NCBI GenBank assembly: GCA_021234155.1
Contig: JAJEKV010000024.1
Span: 12,622,913-12,686,912 of the forward strand
DNA: 64,000 nt
Direction of reading: 5' to 3'
Source of the DNA: Isoetes taiwanensis
Lineage: Eukaryota > Streptophyta > Lycopodiopsida > Isoetales > Isoetaceae
This document shows, in pieces, positions 31,662-43,003 of the stretch. Position 1 is the first letter of the stretch. Each line of letters begins with the position of its first letter. The position numbers and the translations under genes are program-made. Under the pieces are notes generated by a model. That model had not been told where the DNA came from. It did not search any database and saw nothing but the letters and a program-made list of their open reading frames with translations.

Positions 31662-32240
31662 AGATCGCCGACGGTAGCGAAATCAAGGTGTGGTATTTTT
31701 ATGCCCCAACACAATTAAACCGTGTGAGCCGAACGTCCGCATACTAACCGTTTTTTTGAAATTTGCAACGTGCATATGGAAATCGAAAAGTCCATTCTCC
31801 TACAATCCATGTTTTTATACATTAAGCAAATTCAAATTTTGAATTGTAGGGGGCGGGAAGCCTGTATTAGGATGAAGTGAAGATCGGTTAAGGCGCAGCC
31901 GCAGCGCCTCGAAATGAAAGTCTGATCTGATACAAAGCTTCAACCTACACATTCAAATTTTGAAATGTAGAAGGCGGTGACGCGCACGCTTACCAAGAGA
32001 CACCGTCATGAGTTGCCGGTATGCTATAATGCAAGTGGGCATTTTAGAAGCGCCACGTGTTGCATCAGTCCGTCTGACAACCAACAGAATTAAATACATA
32101 TGGCGCCATGAATGTGCAATCCCCCTTATTCCGGAAGAATATTCCAAGCAAATCTGTAATTATGAGAGTTTGGTATCCTAGGTGGCATGGGAAAAAGGGA
32201 GCGGAAATATGACGTGGAATGGCTGATAGGAGGCCATTTT
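31662..32240 (+). repeat. right subterminal sequence, duplicated at 29660-30264
   Basis: Direct repeat of the internal copy. With 30265-31661 it forms an extra ~1.4-kb segment between two right-end copies, as if a second related element or a partial end had been added. Confidence 0.88.
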
Positions 32241-32260
32241 CAGACCCCAAATCTGCCCTA
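32232..32260 (-). repeat. right terminal inverted repeat of the 13.7-kb element
   Basis: Reverse complement of 18514-18542 except for one C/T difference. It abuts the copia-3 gag sequence at 32264. Confidence 0.9.
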
Positions 32261-32263
32261 ATG

Positions 32264-32766
32264 ATACCCTGCAGCTTGTTGTGTCTCAAGCTCAGCCTTA
32301 ATGGAACTACACGCTTCTACAAAATTACCTTTATAAAGTGTCCTTACAAACATCTTTAAAGGATCAAGTCTTTGAGGAAAAGCTTTTGTGAAAGCTATTA
32401 CTTGAGCCTCCTGGGTCTTAGCTTGGCCTGCAACAGCAAACTTTGCAAATATCTCATTGAAAGCTACAATGAGTTTTTCCAGATCACGTGCAGATGTGAA
32501 AGAAGTTGGTGAGATAGATGATGAAGATATAGAACTACTTCCCGTTAACTGCATTAATACACCATCAGTGATAAGATTTAGAAGAAATGTTATCGCCCTT
32601 CTATCTTTCTCCTTCCAATCATCTGTCAGAGTTTGTGGTTTGGAATCTCCTATCACAGACCAACAATCATCGGCTTTCAACAAACCCTTCACTCGAAATT
32701 TCCAATAATGCCAATGCATTCCATCAAAAGGCTTTAGAGTGGACTCAATCTTCATAAACTTAGACA
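32264..32766 (-). pseudogene. copia-3 gag, N-terminal part
   Basis: Minus-strand ATG at 32766, 31 bases below the primer site. It begins MSKFMKIESTLKPFDG, then HWHYWKFRVKGLLKADDCW, then a UBN2-like core (TFLLNLITDGVLMQLTG, FPQRLDPLKMFVRTLYKG). It ends AELETQQAAGYH at the boundary of the 13.7-kb element; gag continues at 18513. Confidence 0.88.
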
Positions 32767-32796
32767 TCTCGAATAACGAGACAAGATCAACCTTCA

Positions 32797-32808
32797 ACTC
32801 TGATACGA
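32797..32808 (-). promoter_or_regulatory. primer binding site of copia-3
   Basis: Minus strand TCGTATCAGAGT directly after the 5' LTR. It is the Met-tRNA type site with one change from TGGTATCAGAG. Confidence 0.8.
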
Positions 32809-33061
32809 TGTAAAGAATAGGTAGAGAAGAACAATAAACAATATCCTTCACCAAACCAAGACACTTTCTCCTTTATTCACATCCAATATATATACAATGA
32901 ATAAATCTCAATGCATATGCATACTATTCTATTCTATTCTATTCTATTCTATATACAAGTGTTGTGCATGAAATCACATGCGTACATATGCATGTGCATG
33001 TGCATGCAATCTAATGCATGTTTTATCATATTTTACAAGTCCAATACTCAATATTATAACA
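32809..33061 (-). repeat. 5' LTR of copia-3 (253 bp)
   Basis: Matches 15087-15314. It is longer mainly because of a short ATTCT microsatellite (about 32924-32952). Confidence 0.9.
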
Positions 33062-33079
33062 ATTCCTTCCCAACTTAGG

Positions 33080-34160
33080 TCTGCTTCAATCAGGACTTCA
33101 TTGGCTGCACAATTTGGTACCCTCCTATATTTTACTAATTTTAATCTCAGTAGAGAAATTCAGTATGTGTTAGGAACATTTTGTATTTCAAAAAGAAGCC
33201 TTCATGCTTCTAGCAATTTTTTTGAAAAACTAGAAACTTTAGGATATATTATAAGTGTGGAAAATATATCAAAGGTTAAGCTTATACATAACAACAATCT
33301 GAAAAATGGTCTTGAGATGAATGTTTATCTGGGCAAATGCCTTATTGAGATCTATAAAAAGCATGGTTTCTTAATAGAAGCACATCAAGTATTTGATCAA
33401 ATGCATGTTAGAAGTGTGGTTTCCTGGACTAGCATGATGGCAGCTTACCTCAAGCTCAAGATTTCTAAAACTGCCTTGAACCTTTTCAAGCATATGATGC
33501 TCGTTGATATTCCATGGATAAGATCATGTTCATAATTATACTCGAGGCATGCAATAAGCATGTGTTTTTAGCTGATGGTAAAATGATCAATACACTAATT
33601 ATCAGGAATGCATTTATGGCTGACGTGGTCATAGAGACGACACGGGTCAATACGTATGTAGTTTTGCAACAACAGTCAAAGTGTTGCAAATCAAGTTGTT
33701 TGGCTCTATCCGTGGGTTAGCCTTGAACCCACGGATAGAACCTTGAACCCATTGGTCAATACGTATGTAGTTTTGCAACAACAGTCAAAGTGTTGCAAAT
33801 CAAGTTGTTTGGCTCTATCCGTGGGTTAGCCTTGAACCCATGCATGTTAGAAGTGTGGTTTCCTGGACTAGCATGATGGCAGCTTACCTCAAGCTCAAGA
33901 TTTCTAAAAATGCCTTGAACCTTTTCAAGCATATGATGCTCGTTGATATTCCATGGATAAGACCATGTTCATAATTATACTCGAGGCATGCAATAAGCAT
34001 GTGTTTTTAGCTGATGGTAAAATGATCAATACACTAATTATCAGGAATGCATTTATGGCTGACGTGGTCATAGAGACGACACTGGTCAATGCGTATGTAG
34101 TTTTGCAACAACAGTCAAAGTGTTGCAAATCAAGTTGTTTGGCTCTATCTGTGGGTTAGC
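33080..34160 (+). pseudogene. PPR protein fragment with tandem duplication
   Basis: A PPR-type frame (about 33178-33520) has NVYLGKCLIEIYKKHGFLIE, HQVFDQMHVRSVVSWTSMMA and ALNLFKHMMLVDIP. These are standard plant PLS-type pentatricopeptide repeats, helical pairs that bind organellar RNA. A frameshift leads to MDKIMFIIILEACNKHVFLA and NTLIIRNAFMADVVIETT, the next repeats. From 33401 the sequence is repeated with a period of 439 bases (second copy 33840-34158), with a third partial piece (33752-33838) between. No complete gene remains. Confidence 0.82.
33708..33736. repeat. perfect 11-bp inverted repeat at the PPR duplication junction
   Basis: ATCCGTGGGTT, a 7-base loop, AACCCACGGAT. It lies where the first PPR copy ends and the partial copy begins. 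Confidence 0.85.
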
Positions 34161-34255
34161 AGCAAAGCTATAGCTACTGGAGCTTTTTCTGCAAATTAAG
34201 CTAATTGCAGGAATGAGGAGAAAGAGCCTTGAAACCTAAAGATTGATAAGATTTT

Positions 34256-36760
34256 GTGTCCGCTCTATGGTTCAGATCCCCTTATTCAACTCAGCTATTT
34301 CTTCAACCCATTGCTATCCAGGCTCCTGCTCCTCGCATTCGCTTGACTTATTCTAGATCTTTTGAATATGAACAGACATTAGCTCCTGCGCTTGCAGATA
34401 TTTTGGATTACCCAACTCTTCAAGAGCGTAATGCAGCATTTGCTGATGCTTTGCTTACTTCGGTTGTCTCTTGCTTTGGTACACGCACTTCTGGTGTTGC
34501 TTATGCTGGTAGAAAATCCTTTCCTAGAAATGCCTGGTTTGATGAAGACTGCAAGCAGCTTAAAAAACATTTGCGAACGATAGTTGAGCCAGATACGCGA
34601 CATACTGCCATTCAGAATTATAAGTCTGTTTTGAAACGCAAGAAGGCACGCTTTGTTGTTGAGCATCAGAAGCAAATGGTTGAATTACTGCTACGTGAGC
34701 CTCGGACCTTCTGGCGCAAAATATTATATCGACCACCTCCTACCCTTGGACAAATTTCTATGCAGCAATGGGATGAGCGATTGGTCCACTTATATGATCA
34801 TCCTGGGGTCCTTAATTCTGTGCCTCCTTTGGTAGGTGATATTCTTCAATTCACAGAGGAGGATGTCAAAGAAGGACTGCGGCATCTATCTAATGGAAAG
34901 TCTCCCCGATCTTCAAGGTTTGCAAGCGCAATTGCTTAAATGGGGTCCGCTATTGCTTCCAATCATCACTACTCTTTTAAATCAAGCTTTGCAAGAAGGC
35001 TTGCCAGAAACTTGGGCTGTCAGTAAGGTCGTACCAATTTACAAAGCAGGTGATAAGCATGACCCTTCTAATTATCGCATGATCATGGTAAGTTCCATAT
35101 TTTCAAAGCTCTTAGCCGCCTTCTTGGAGAAGCGCTTTGACATCATGGGCGTAACATACTGGTGTATGCGTCTTTGTAGGGACAGTGCGTGGCTTTTAAT
35201 CCATGCCATTCTACAATAGACCATATTTTCACATTGCGCATGCTTATTGAACATAGTCGAAGTTTGAAACAAGACCTCTATATATGCTTTGTGGATTTTA
35301 CTTCTGCTTTTGATACAGTACCACGCGAGCTTCTTTGGCAGAGGCACTTGGGGTTCCACAAGATCTTCAAAATGCAGTTTATCGGCTTTATGAAAGGGTT
35401 TTTGCTAAATTTCTAGCATCAGGTACTCAAATCACTAGCAATATTGGAGTTCGTCAAGGTTGCCCTTTATCTCCTACACTCTTTGGCTTGTACATTGATC
35501 AATTGGAAGAATGGCTTGATAATCATGGCGATGGAGGTCCACATTTGGCACACTATATCATTAGGCAACTTATGTATCTTTGATGATGTTTCACTTCGGC
35601 ACATACCGGCCAACTAGTATGCGAGAACATTTACATGCTCTGCACAGTTTTTGTGAGAACACAGGTCTGCGTGTTAATCTCCAAAAGACCAAGCTTTTGG
35701 TAGTTCAATCTTCTCGTCGCAGTATTCCCCCTATGCACTATGATAGCCACGAAGTTGAAGTTGTAGATAGCTACAAGTATCTTGGTGTAGAATTCTGTAA
35801 GAACACACTTTGGGAACAGTGTATTACCAAGCGGGTGGCTGCTGGATGGAGAGCACTCTATGCAATGCAAAACAATTGTTTTCGTGCAGAAATTCATGAT
35901 TGGCCACGGAAAGCCCACTTGTTTCGGGCTTTGGTAGAGCCTGTTTTACTGTATGGTTCTGAAGTGTGGGGGCCTCCTATTAGTGCTAGTGCTTGGGAGA
36001 GCTTGGAGCGGGTGCAAAAGTCCTTTCTCACTTACAGCCTCGGAGTTAAAACAACGCTGCCCTATGCTATTCTTTTACAAGAGATGTGTTTTTGGCCTCT
36101 TCAACATTCGCCATGAAGCGCCATCTCCACTATATCCGCAAGTTGCACCATATGGATGATGTTAGGTATCCCTGTTCTTGCACTTGCCATGGCTGAATCT
36201 CCTCGGCGTTTGAAACGATGTTGGAAAGAGCATTGCACTACATGGTTTGCCCGTTGGGCATTGCAACCAGAAACCTTTTGATGCTTGCCGACTCGATCCC
36301 GAGCTTTTGCAACAATATCTCAATGGTCGCTTTTTCTCAAAAGATATGGGGGACTATTACTTTGGCCCAAGTGAAAACTGGTCATTATCATGCACACATA
36401 AATCCCACCTTGGCACGGGGCCCCAAGCTTATTTGCTTGCTTCATTGTCCAGAACAAGCTTGTATCTATTGCATCAATTCGCACGCGGGGTCCCGCAGGC
36501 TACAGATTGAGACAGTAGATGGGGCGGCCGCAATTGCCGCGAAGCGAGACTATGTGTCTGTTGCCGATTCTGAGTTATTGAAGATGAAAGCCATACTCTT
36601 CTGAGTTGCCCTGCTTTTGAGATAGTCCGGAATCATTTTTTGACCTTAGCATTCCATTCCACGCTTCCACAACTTCTCAGAGCACCATATGTGCATGACT
36701 TGGCATTATACATACTTGAGGTTCTAGATAAACATCTGCAATTACTGAGCCCTCAGTAGT
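34256..36760 (+). pseudogene. LINE reverse transcriptase, frameshifted and 5'-truncated
   Basis: Non-LTR retrotransposon polyprotein in several frames. The pre-RT region includes RKSFPRNAWFDEDCKQLKKH. RT blocks follow: FTEEDVKEGLRHLSNGKSP, LPETWAVSKVVPIYKAGD, FNPCHSTIDHIFTLRML, YICFVDFTSAFDTVPRELLW, then IGVRQGCPLSPTLFGLYID. The catalytic YxDD region is damaged (stop and shift at about 35580, leaving FDDVSL). LRVNLQKTKLLVV and YKYLGVEFCKN follow. The end resembles the Cys/His tail of LINE ORF2. No endonuclease domain is seen. It is inactive. Confidence 0.85.
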
Positions 36761-36784
36761 CATTATCTCCGTTTGTCTAGTATC

Positions 36785-36855
36785 ATCATTACTACAAAGG
36801 TTTTTCCCTTGAAAACCTTTCGAGGCAAGGGTTTTTTAATCCTAGTAGTAATGAT
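36785..36855. repeat. inverted repeat in the LINE 3' region
   Basis: ATCATTACTAC (36785-36795) faces GTAGTAATGAT (36845-36855). Inside, two further complementary purine/pyrimidine tracts (AAGGTTTTTCCC, AAGGGTTTTTT) could extend folding. Confidence 0.7.
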
Positions 36856-37199
36856 TGTACTAGCCTAGCCCATTGTATGGGTCCCATGACCTATTGGTCT
36901 CCGTGGACGTTAAAAAAACTATTTTATTTTATTCATAGCTTTTCTGATGAAATCCTGTGATTATGATCCTCTTAACAATTATGCCACTCATATGTGAGTT
37001 CTCTTTTACTCGATGATTGTGCTTATAGTCCCTGTATAATCAGTCTGAATTGGTTTTAGAAGAAAAAGTTATACTAGGTATAGTATCTCAATATGACAGC
37101 TTAAAATTATTAGGTATGTCATCATCTTAGGTTCTAAGAAAATATATATGAAGAATATGCTAGTATATTGAGGTCAAGCACAGATGTAATCAAGTTCTA

Positions 37200-37760
37200 G
37201 AAATGGATTTTGGTTTGCATGGGATCGCAAAACTCTTTGCTCAAGGTTGGAAAGGTGATGTAACTATCATCATGCCATCCACATTTTTCCAGTTTGCAAA
37301 GCTTATAAAAAATCCTATGCCATCAGAGCTACGAAAGACTGTTATGCAAGGTGGGATGTGCACATGGGCAAAGCTGTCAGCTATTGAAGCCAATTGTGGA
37401 ATAGATCTTATGTTAGATGAATGTGTTTCAGAACTTAACAAGCGTCGAAAAACTCAAAAAGAAGTTGGAAGAAATACAACACATCCAAATAATATATTGG
37501 TATGGCCTACCAAGAGGATACCATGCTGGAACCAGTTAGAAATTATGATGGCAACGATAGTGATAGTGGTGCAAAAAACATAGACTTGTCATGGACTAAA
37601 GCAGGATGACCATTAATGAGGACAACTTCAGGTGCCAAGTTTGTTTTAGGACTTGAAGCTCATGGCGTAATAACATTCAGTTGAACAAGGATGAACACCA
37701 GGTTGTGGAAAATGGTGTAAAAAGTGAGCCAAGATTTGAGAACAAAGGCTGGACAACCTA
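37200..37760 (+). pseudogene. SDP1-like triacylglycerol lipase, 3' coding fragment
   Basis: The frame from 37203 (MDFGLHGIAKLFAQGWKGDV, IMPSTFFQFAKLIKNP, CTWAKLSAIEANCGIDLMLD, then RIPCWN) matches the C-terminal part of plant SUGAR-DEPENDENT1-type patatin-domain lipases, which start oil-body triacylglycerol breakdown. A TTCTAG just upstream could be a 3' splice site, so this may be one exon. A shift near 37540 moves similarity to DSDSGAKNIDLSWTKAG, then a stop, then PLMRTTSGAKFVLG, the next SDP1 motif. The patatin catalytic domain is absent. It is a fragment or pseudogene. Confidence 0.75.
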
Positions 37761-38960
37761 TGTCCATAACTGTAGGATTGAAAACAAATGGAAATATTAA
37801 TAATCACTAAGATTCAGCCACAAAGGAAGAATTAAGAGCCCTGACCGTGGTTTTGGATCTCTTATTTTTAAGTATATAAAAGTTGATGATGAGAATAAGG
37901 TAGCTTCAAAAACGTAAATATGTGGGAAAGCTGTATGATGGCGACAATGTCCATAGCTGATAAAATTATTGGTCTTGGCTATTATTCCTAAAAAAAACTT
38001 CTTGGAAGATTTCTTAAGCTTCACTGAAAAACATATCTGAAAGATTGTTTCTGCAATTTAGTCATTTTTTAAGCAGAACTTTATTTATCAACCAGATTGG
38101 TTGGCATTGCTGCTTATTCCCTCTTGCCTCATATTGGAAACACACTTGTAAAAGGCATGTACGAGGATGAATTAATCTATATTACAGGCATTCAAAAATA
38201 GACTGCAGAAGATGATCTGATGATAATGATGAAGTATTCCTTGGTATTGTCACATCAACAAAGAAAAGGAAAGGAATGTGCTAGTGAAGGATAAGCTTTT
38301 GTTCTTGTAGATTTGGTGCTGGAAAATGCCCCAGAGTGAAAGTTCATTACGATGATTGAAAATATACATTTTGATACAAACTCCTTGTTCCATTTCAGTA
38401 TACCAAGCTTGTTCTATGCCATTATTTTATGTACAGAATGAATCTCTAAAGTCTCATCTGTAATAGTTAAATGGAACTCAAACGGTACATTTTGCATATC
38501 TTTGACCAAATATTGCTTTAGAGAAGGTTATGTAGGCAACATTTGTAATCTAGCAAGGTACTTTTACGTATTTTTATAAGGGATTTCTTATGCGACAGTT
38601 TTTCCATAAATATTTATAAGCTCAACAATGTTTAGACCATGAATGCTCATCTTTTTGTAGTTTGCTTTATATTCTAAAACTAAGACATACCTAGCCTTAC
38701 TTGTTATGTGTTTTTCTTTTTGGGTTGCCCCTAAGGGGGCAAGCCCTTGTTGAGGTGGGTTTGTGGCATATGCTAGGTATATGCCAATATATACCCAGAA
38801 TATGCCAATGACTGCTAAAAATCCATCATAGGCTGTAAATGCTCGGTTGCCCCTGTTGCTGGAGAGGAACTATGGAAACCGGGAAACCGGTGCTCGCTCC
38901 TTGCTCGAGGCTCCAATCGCGGAACCGACTGAGAACGGGTAGGTTATCTGATCGATGATA
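37761..38960. other. no gene recognised
   Basis: Stop-rich on all frames. A GCCCC-TAAG-GGGGC hairpin lies near 38725-38745. It could hold decayed sequence from the lipase locus, but I cannot show it. Confidence 0.45.
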
Positions 38961-38971
38961 ATCGCTATTGA

Positions 38972-39101
38972 ATGGAGGCCCTTGCAGATCCTATGAATCT
39001 AACCGTTCATCATGGAGTGCAGGCTATGGGTTCAAAATACTGGGACCTTTGCAGCGCCCGTTGGACGGATCCCAGCTTTTACTGTACTCAATGTAAGTAT
39101 A
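38972..39101 (+). CDS. possible first exon of an unidentified gene
   Basis: ATG at 38972 begins MEALADPMNLTVHHGVQAMG and continues KYWDLCSARWTDPSFYCTQ. It is followed at once by AATGTAAGTATAT, which contains a near-ideal plant 5' splice site (about 39093). Downstream I see only a candidate mini-exon after TTGCAG near 39898 (CLHGDPE). I do not recognise the protein. Confidence 0.4.
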
Positions 39102-39339
39102 TTCATGGTCACTGTTTTCTCTCAGTTTTGAACTTATATGCTGTTATTGGAAATGCTCATATTAACATGCATATCACATTTGGAAAGATCGTTTTAACAT
39201 GTCGGAAGAGAGCACTTTTAATCTCTTTGACGATGCACAACATGAATGAAGCTGCGAAGTACAATGATCTTACCCCTGTTATGTATGTTTATATTGTTTT
39301 GCATCTAATTATGGGCGGCGGGCTGTTGAATGAGTAATT

Positions 39340-41990
39340 TGTTTCTGTCCGAGAAGTGAATCGTACAGCAACATGAATGTGTGATTGATTTTATAGGACT
39401 AGCTGACAGTTAGAATATGTCATTTCAGCCTATACACTAATATTGTGCATGAGCTTCTGTTGGAGCTGGTACCGTTGCCGATAGCGAGCAAGACTGGTTA
39501 GCATTTAGTAACTCCAATTAATATTGTCCTCAAAGATCTATGTATTATAAACATCAATTGTGGGGACTTCCATTCAAAATTTCCCTTGAATCTGAAGAAA
39601 GAAAAGTGGAATTTGACATGTGAAATTAATACTATTCAATTAACCTTAACTTTGCGTAAGCACATCAAGTCTCTTATAATCAACATACCAAAGGATGACG
39701 CCACGTGGTTGCAGATGAACCTGAACAGCTAAACATGCAGGATCTCATCTTCTAAGGATGTTGATTGTTTCTGCAGAGCCTAGACTAGTATAAACATCTG
39801 TCTGTCATAGGAATGTTGAATATAGCTGAAAAACCAAATGTATATCTGTGGCAGTCCATCATGAATATAAAGGGCATCACAATATTAATATTTGCAGAGT
39901 GCTTGCACGGTGACCCAGAGGTATGCTTTGCATTGATACACTGACATATGCTTGGACCATTAGTGCCCTAGTGCCCAATTTTGGGCAACTGTTTATGCTT
40001 TTCCTTAAAATGATAGCTTGGTCTCCTCAGGACCTTCCATCAGCAGATTAGAGAAATTGATATTGCATGTCATTTTGTTTTGAATGGCCAATTGCATGTC
40101 AAGAGGAGCATAAATTATGCTGTAGAACTTCTTTCCACAATAGGTGAAATTCTCAAAGCATAGGATAATAAGCAAGCCATCATATTACAAAAGAAATGAA
40201 TTGAAAAATGTTGTGAAACATTCCTTATGATGAAGAACATAATTTGGGAAATGCACAACCAGCTTATCCTATGAAGAACTGGTTCAAGTTTGTGCATAGA
40301 AATTGTAACACATTTATTCCGTTGTAGCTTTTGACTGCTCTGTTTTAGTTAGATTGGAACATCTGTGAAACCAGATGTAACTGGAATACGTGTTCTTTTG
40401 CTATCTACAGTCTTAGATTATCCTTATGTGTTGTGTGCTTACACTGGTTCTTTTCAGACTACCCATATGTGCTATCTCCTTACACTGGTCCTTTTTATTT
40501 ACTTTTGGCAAGGATCCCAAAGGTAAATAAACACTTAGGTTGTCATGCAAAAGATCTAAATCTTACAGGTGCTCAGAAAGAAAAATTAAAGATCAGTTCT
40601 CTAGAATGATATCCAGGTGCAAAGCAATTTTGAGAAATTAGTCAGCATCTTTTGCTACAATTTTGCAGCAGCCGAGTCTGACACATTTGATTGTTCGAAA
40701 GGATATCAGAATGCTTGCAAACTTTGTAAGGTGCGAGAAGCAAAGAAACATAGTATTCCTTATGAAATCAGTAACCCCGATTGAAATAAGTAATCTTAAT
40801 TAGGATCAAGCACTGGTGTTTCAGAGGAAAAGGCTCAAACAAACCTTTGACAAGAAAAACAAGAGACTATGCTTAGGCGAAAGTTAACTGGAGTGTCAAT
40901 ACACCATAGTGAATCAAAATACAAAATTACATATGTCAATATAAGGGAGACCAATTCCATGATTTTCCAGTGGAATATAGAATCAAAAGCTCATCATCTG
41001 GTAACAAGCAACAACCTTTCCCAGTTTTGGGATGAAAGCAGTAGCAGAACTCCATAAGCCTGCAAAAATGGCAGCTTTGATCTTGCCTCTACGAGGGGAG
41101 GCCATTTTCTTCTGAAATTTTTTGACGAGACTCACAGGGCGGCAAATATCCGACATGGGTACTTCCAGAAGCTCAAAGAAGAAGAGCTTTTGCCGAAGGC
41201 TCTATACTGAAGATCACAAGCAACTCTGCAGGACGATAACAAATGCTAATCTGAAGAACAAAATGGCAGAAAGAATCGAAAGGCATTAAATGTAGGGGGC
41301 CATTTTTTGTCACGGTTTGATCTTCACCTACGTTCATACATGCTTTTTTATCAAACAAGCAAATGTGTGCTTTTGTAATGGTTTGTCTTATCCTCATCTC
41401 CATCAATGGAAGCTTCGGTATCTTTTCTAGCGCAACCCGTAAATATATAGGAGGATGTTGACATGAGCTAACATCAGCACGGAACATAACTGACAAACTT
41501 ACAGTTGCATTTAGTCAACATTCCACATGCATTGGGTATCTTTGTTTGGTCAACATCGCCCCCACAATGGAAATATTTAAGTTGGGTAAACATAGCAAAA
41601 ATGCCGGGAAATATTAACCTGGGTAACTTTAAAAGTCTAACATTATTTGATGCATTTGCTTGGTAGCTATTGCAAGCTTCAACACAGGCAGTGTCCTAAC
41701 AGAGCAAAGCAGATGATTTTTGCCAGAACAGAGAAAACATGCTTCGATGGATTATTTCCCTTTTTCCACAGTAGTCGTAAAATATGGCTGTCATATACAA
41801 TATACGACACAATTTGTGACTCCAGGGCTAAAAATAAGACACACAAATTGAAACTTGTTTTTCCACTGCATGGTAGTCATAAAATATCACACAATATGGG
41901 CAGTTGGGTGCTAATGCTCCAAGAATAACTATATCAACTGCACTGTGCACATTGAGATAATCCAGATCACTGTTAGCAATGCAACTTTGC
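39340..41990. other. no gene recognised
   Basis: AT-rich, with no convincing frame on either strand. It could be intron of the gene starting at 38972 or plain intergenic DNA. Confidence 0.45.

Positions 41991-42075
<85 letters not shown>
41991..42075. repeat. (TAA)n microsatellite, about 28 units
   Basis: 85 bases of uninterrupted TAA. Confidence 0.98.
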
Positions 42076-42076
<1 letters not shown>

Positions 42077-43003
42077 TACTTATAGTGATTTCAACAGATC
42101 CACATTCCAGTTAGCTTTTTAATTCCATGAAGAAACTCAACATTCTTCTAGAAGAAATGTTTATTCTGACATGTGAAAATGCCCCCCACAAAATTATTCT
42201 CAGAACGGAGGCCGAAACCCATGCAAGCTTCAACGCGAAAGAGGCAAAGTTGAAGCCGCTATACTTGTAGATCTGCTTCAAAAACATGTAGATGAAATCT
42301 CTCAAGAGTTTGATCTCTCCAGGGGGTACCCAAACAGTATTATTTTATTCTTCATTCATCAATATTAGAGATTCAGCCTTGTTTTTCACGTTGTTGGGAA
42401 TCACTTGCAGCACTATAACCTGGCTGAATTCTGAGTATATGCATCAGGTTCATATATTCTATTTCATGATGCTCATAGGCACCTACATTGCAGTTTGAAG
42501 CATTGTATATAACTAGTGGATTCTTTTTTACCATGTTGCAGTGTTATGCCCATTATATGCATATCATCAAAAACACCATCTTAGTCTTGTACTCCTTAGA
42601 CTTTTTACGGTGTGCATCATAAGCCTTACTGTTGGCATTTCATGCATTTTTGTAAAAGGATGTTATTAGATTATTTATCCTGGTTTTATCTAAATGTCCA
42701 TCCCTTTGAAGCATGACCGGACAAATAGCCGCCTATATATTCACCTCTAACTATTTGTCAATTACAAAAGTAGCGGTTGGTTGTGGAATCGTGTGTAGAG
42801 CAGAATTTAGGTGATAAGTATACACACTGCACTTAAAAAGAAAAAGAAAAATAGATAATAGAAAGACGATTCTACTAAAGAGCTAAACGACCACCTTCAC
42901 TACCAAATCAACGGTGCAAAATGAACTTAGATTTAAACATAAATTTCATCAAACTTCCAATATTGTATATTAAAAAATACGTAGCTAAAAAAAAAAAAAA
43001 AAA
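42076..43003. other. no gene recognised
   Basis: Only short hydrophobic frames without domain pattern. It ends in an A-tract that borders the duplicated block. Confidence 0.5.

Larger units (their letters stand above)
18514..32260. mobile_element. 13.7-kb terminal-inverted-repeat element carrying several decayed genes
   Basis: Its ends are 18514-18542 and 32232-32260, inverted repeats identical at 28 of 29 positions. A further shared TTCCACGTCA motif lies about 25 bases inward on each side. The element splits the copia-3 gag, which continues on both sides. The only direct flanking repeat is TA, and even that could belong to the inverted repeat. Inside are plus-strand modules (about 19.4-26.8 kb) and minus-strand genes (about 27.1-31.2 kb), separated by palindromes with the arm consensus GATCACACGACGCGAA. 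No transposase, integrase, polymerase or capsid gene is recognised. The contents resemble a compact DNA-virus or large transposon genome. The family is unassigned. Confidence 0.85.
15087..33061 (-). mobile_element. minus-strand Ty1/copia element opened by nested insertions (copia-3)
   Basis: LTR-like repeats at 15087-15314 and 32809-33061 are in the same orientation. Read on the minus strand, the order is 5' LTR, primer site, gag N-terminus, [13.7-kb TIR element], rest of gag with zinc knuckle and protease, [1.66-kb retroposon], integrase, RNase H tail, purine tract, 3' LTR. RT and most of RNase H are deleted. Flanking 5-mers (CGTCC and ATTCC) do not match well, so the target duplication is eroded or lost. 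Its genes differ from the copia-1/2 family (RGG-rich gag, CNYCHKLGHIQRFC knuckle). Confidence 0.88.

Noticed and set aside
36218-36604. Plus-strand frame in the LINE tail
   Set aside because: Wrong frame: the LINE C-terminal similarity runs in the neighbouring frame.
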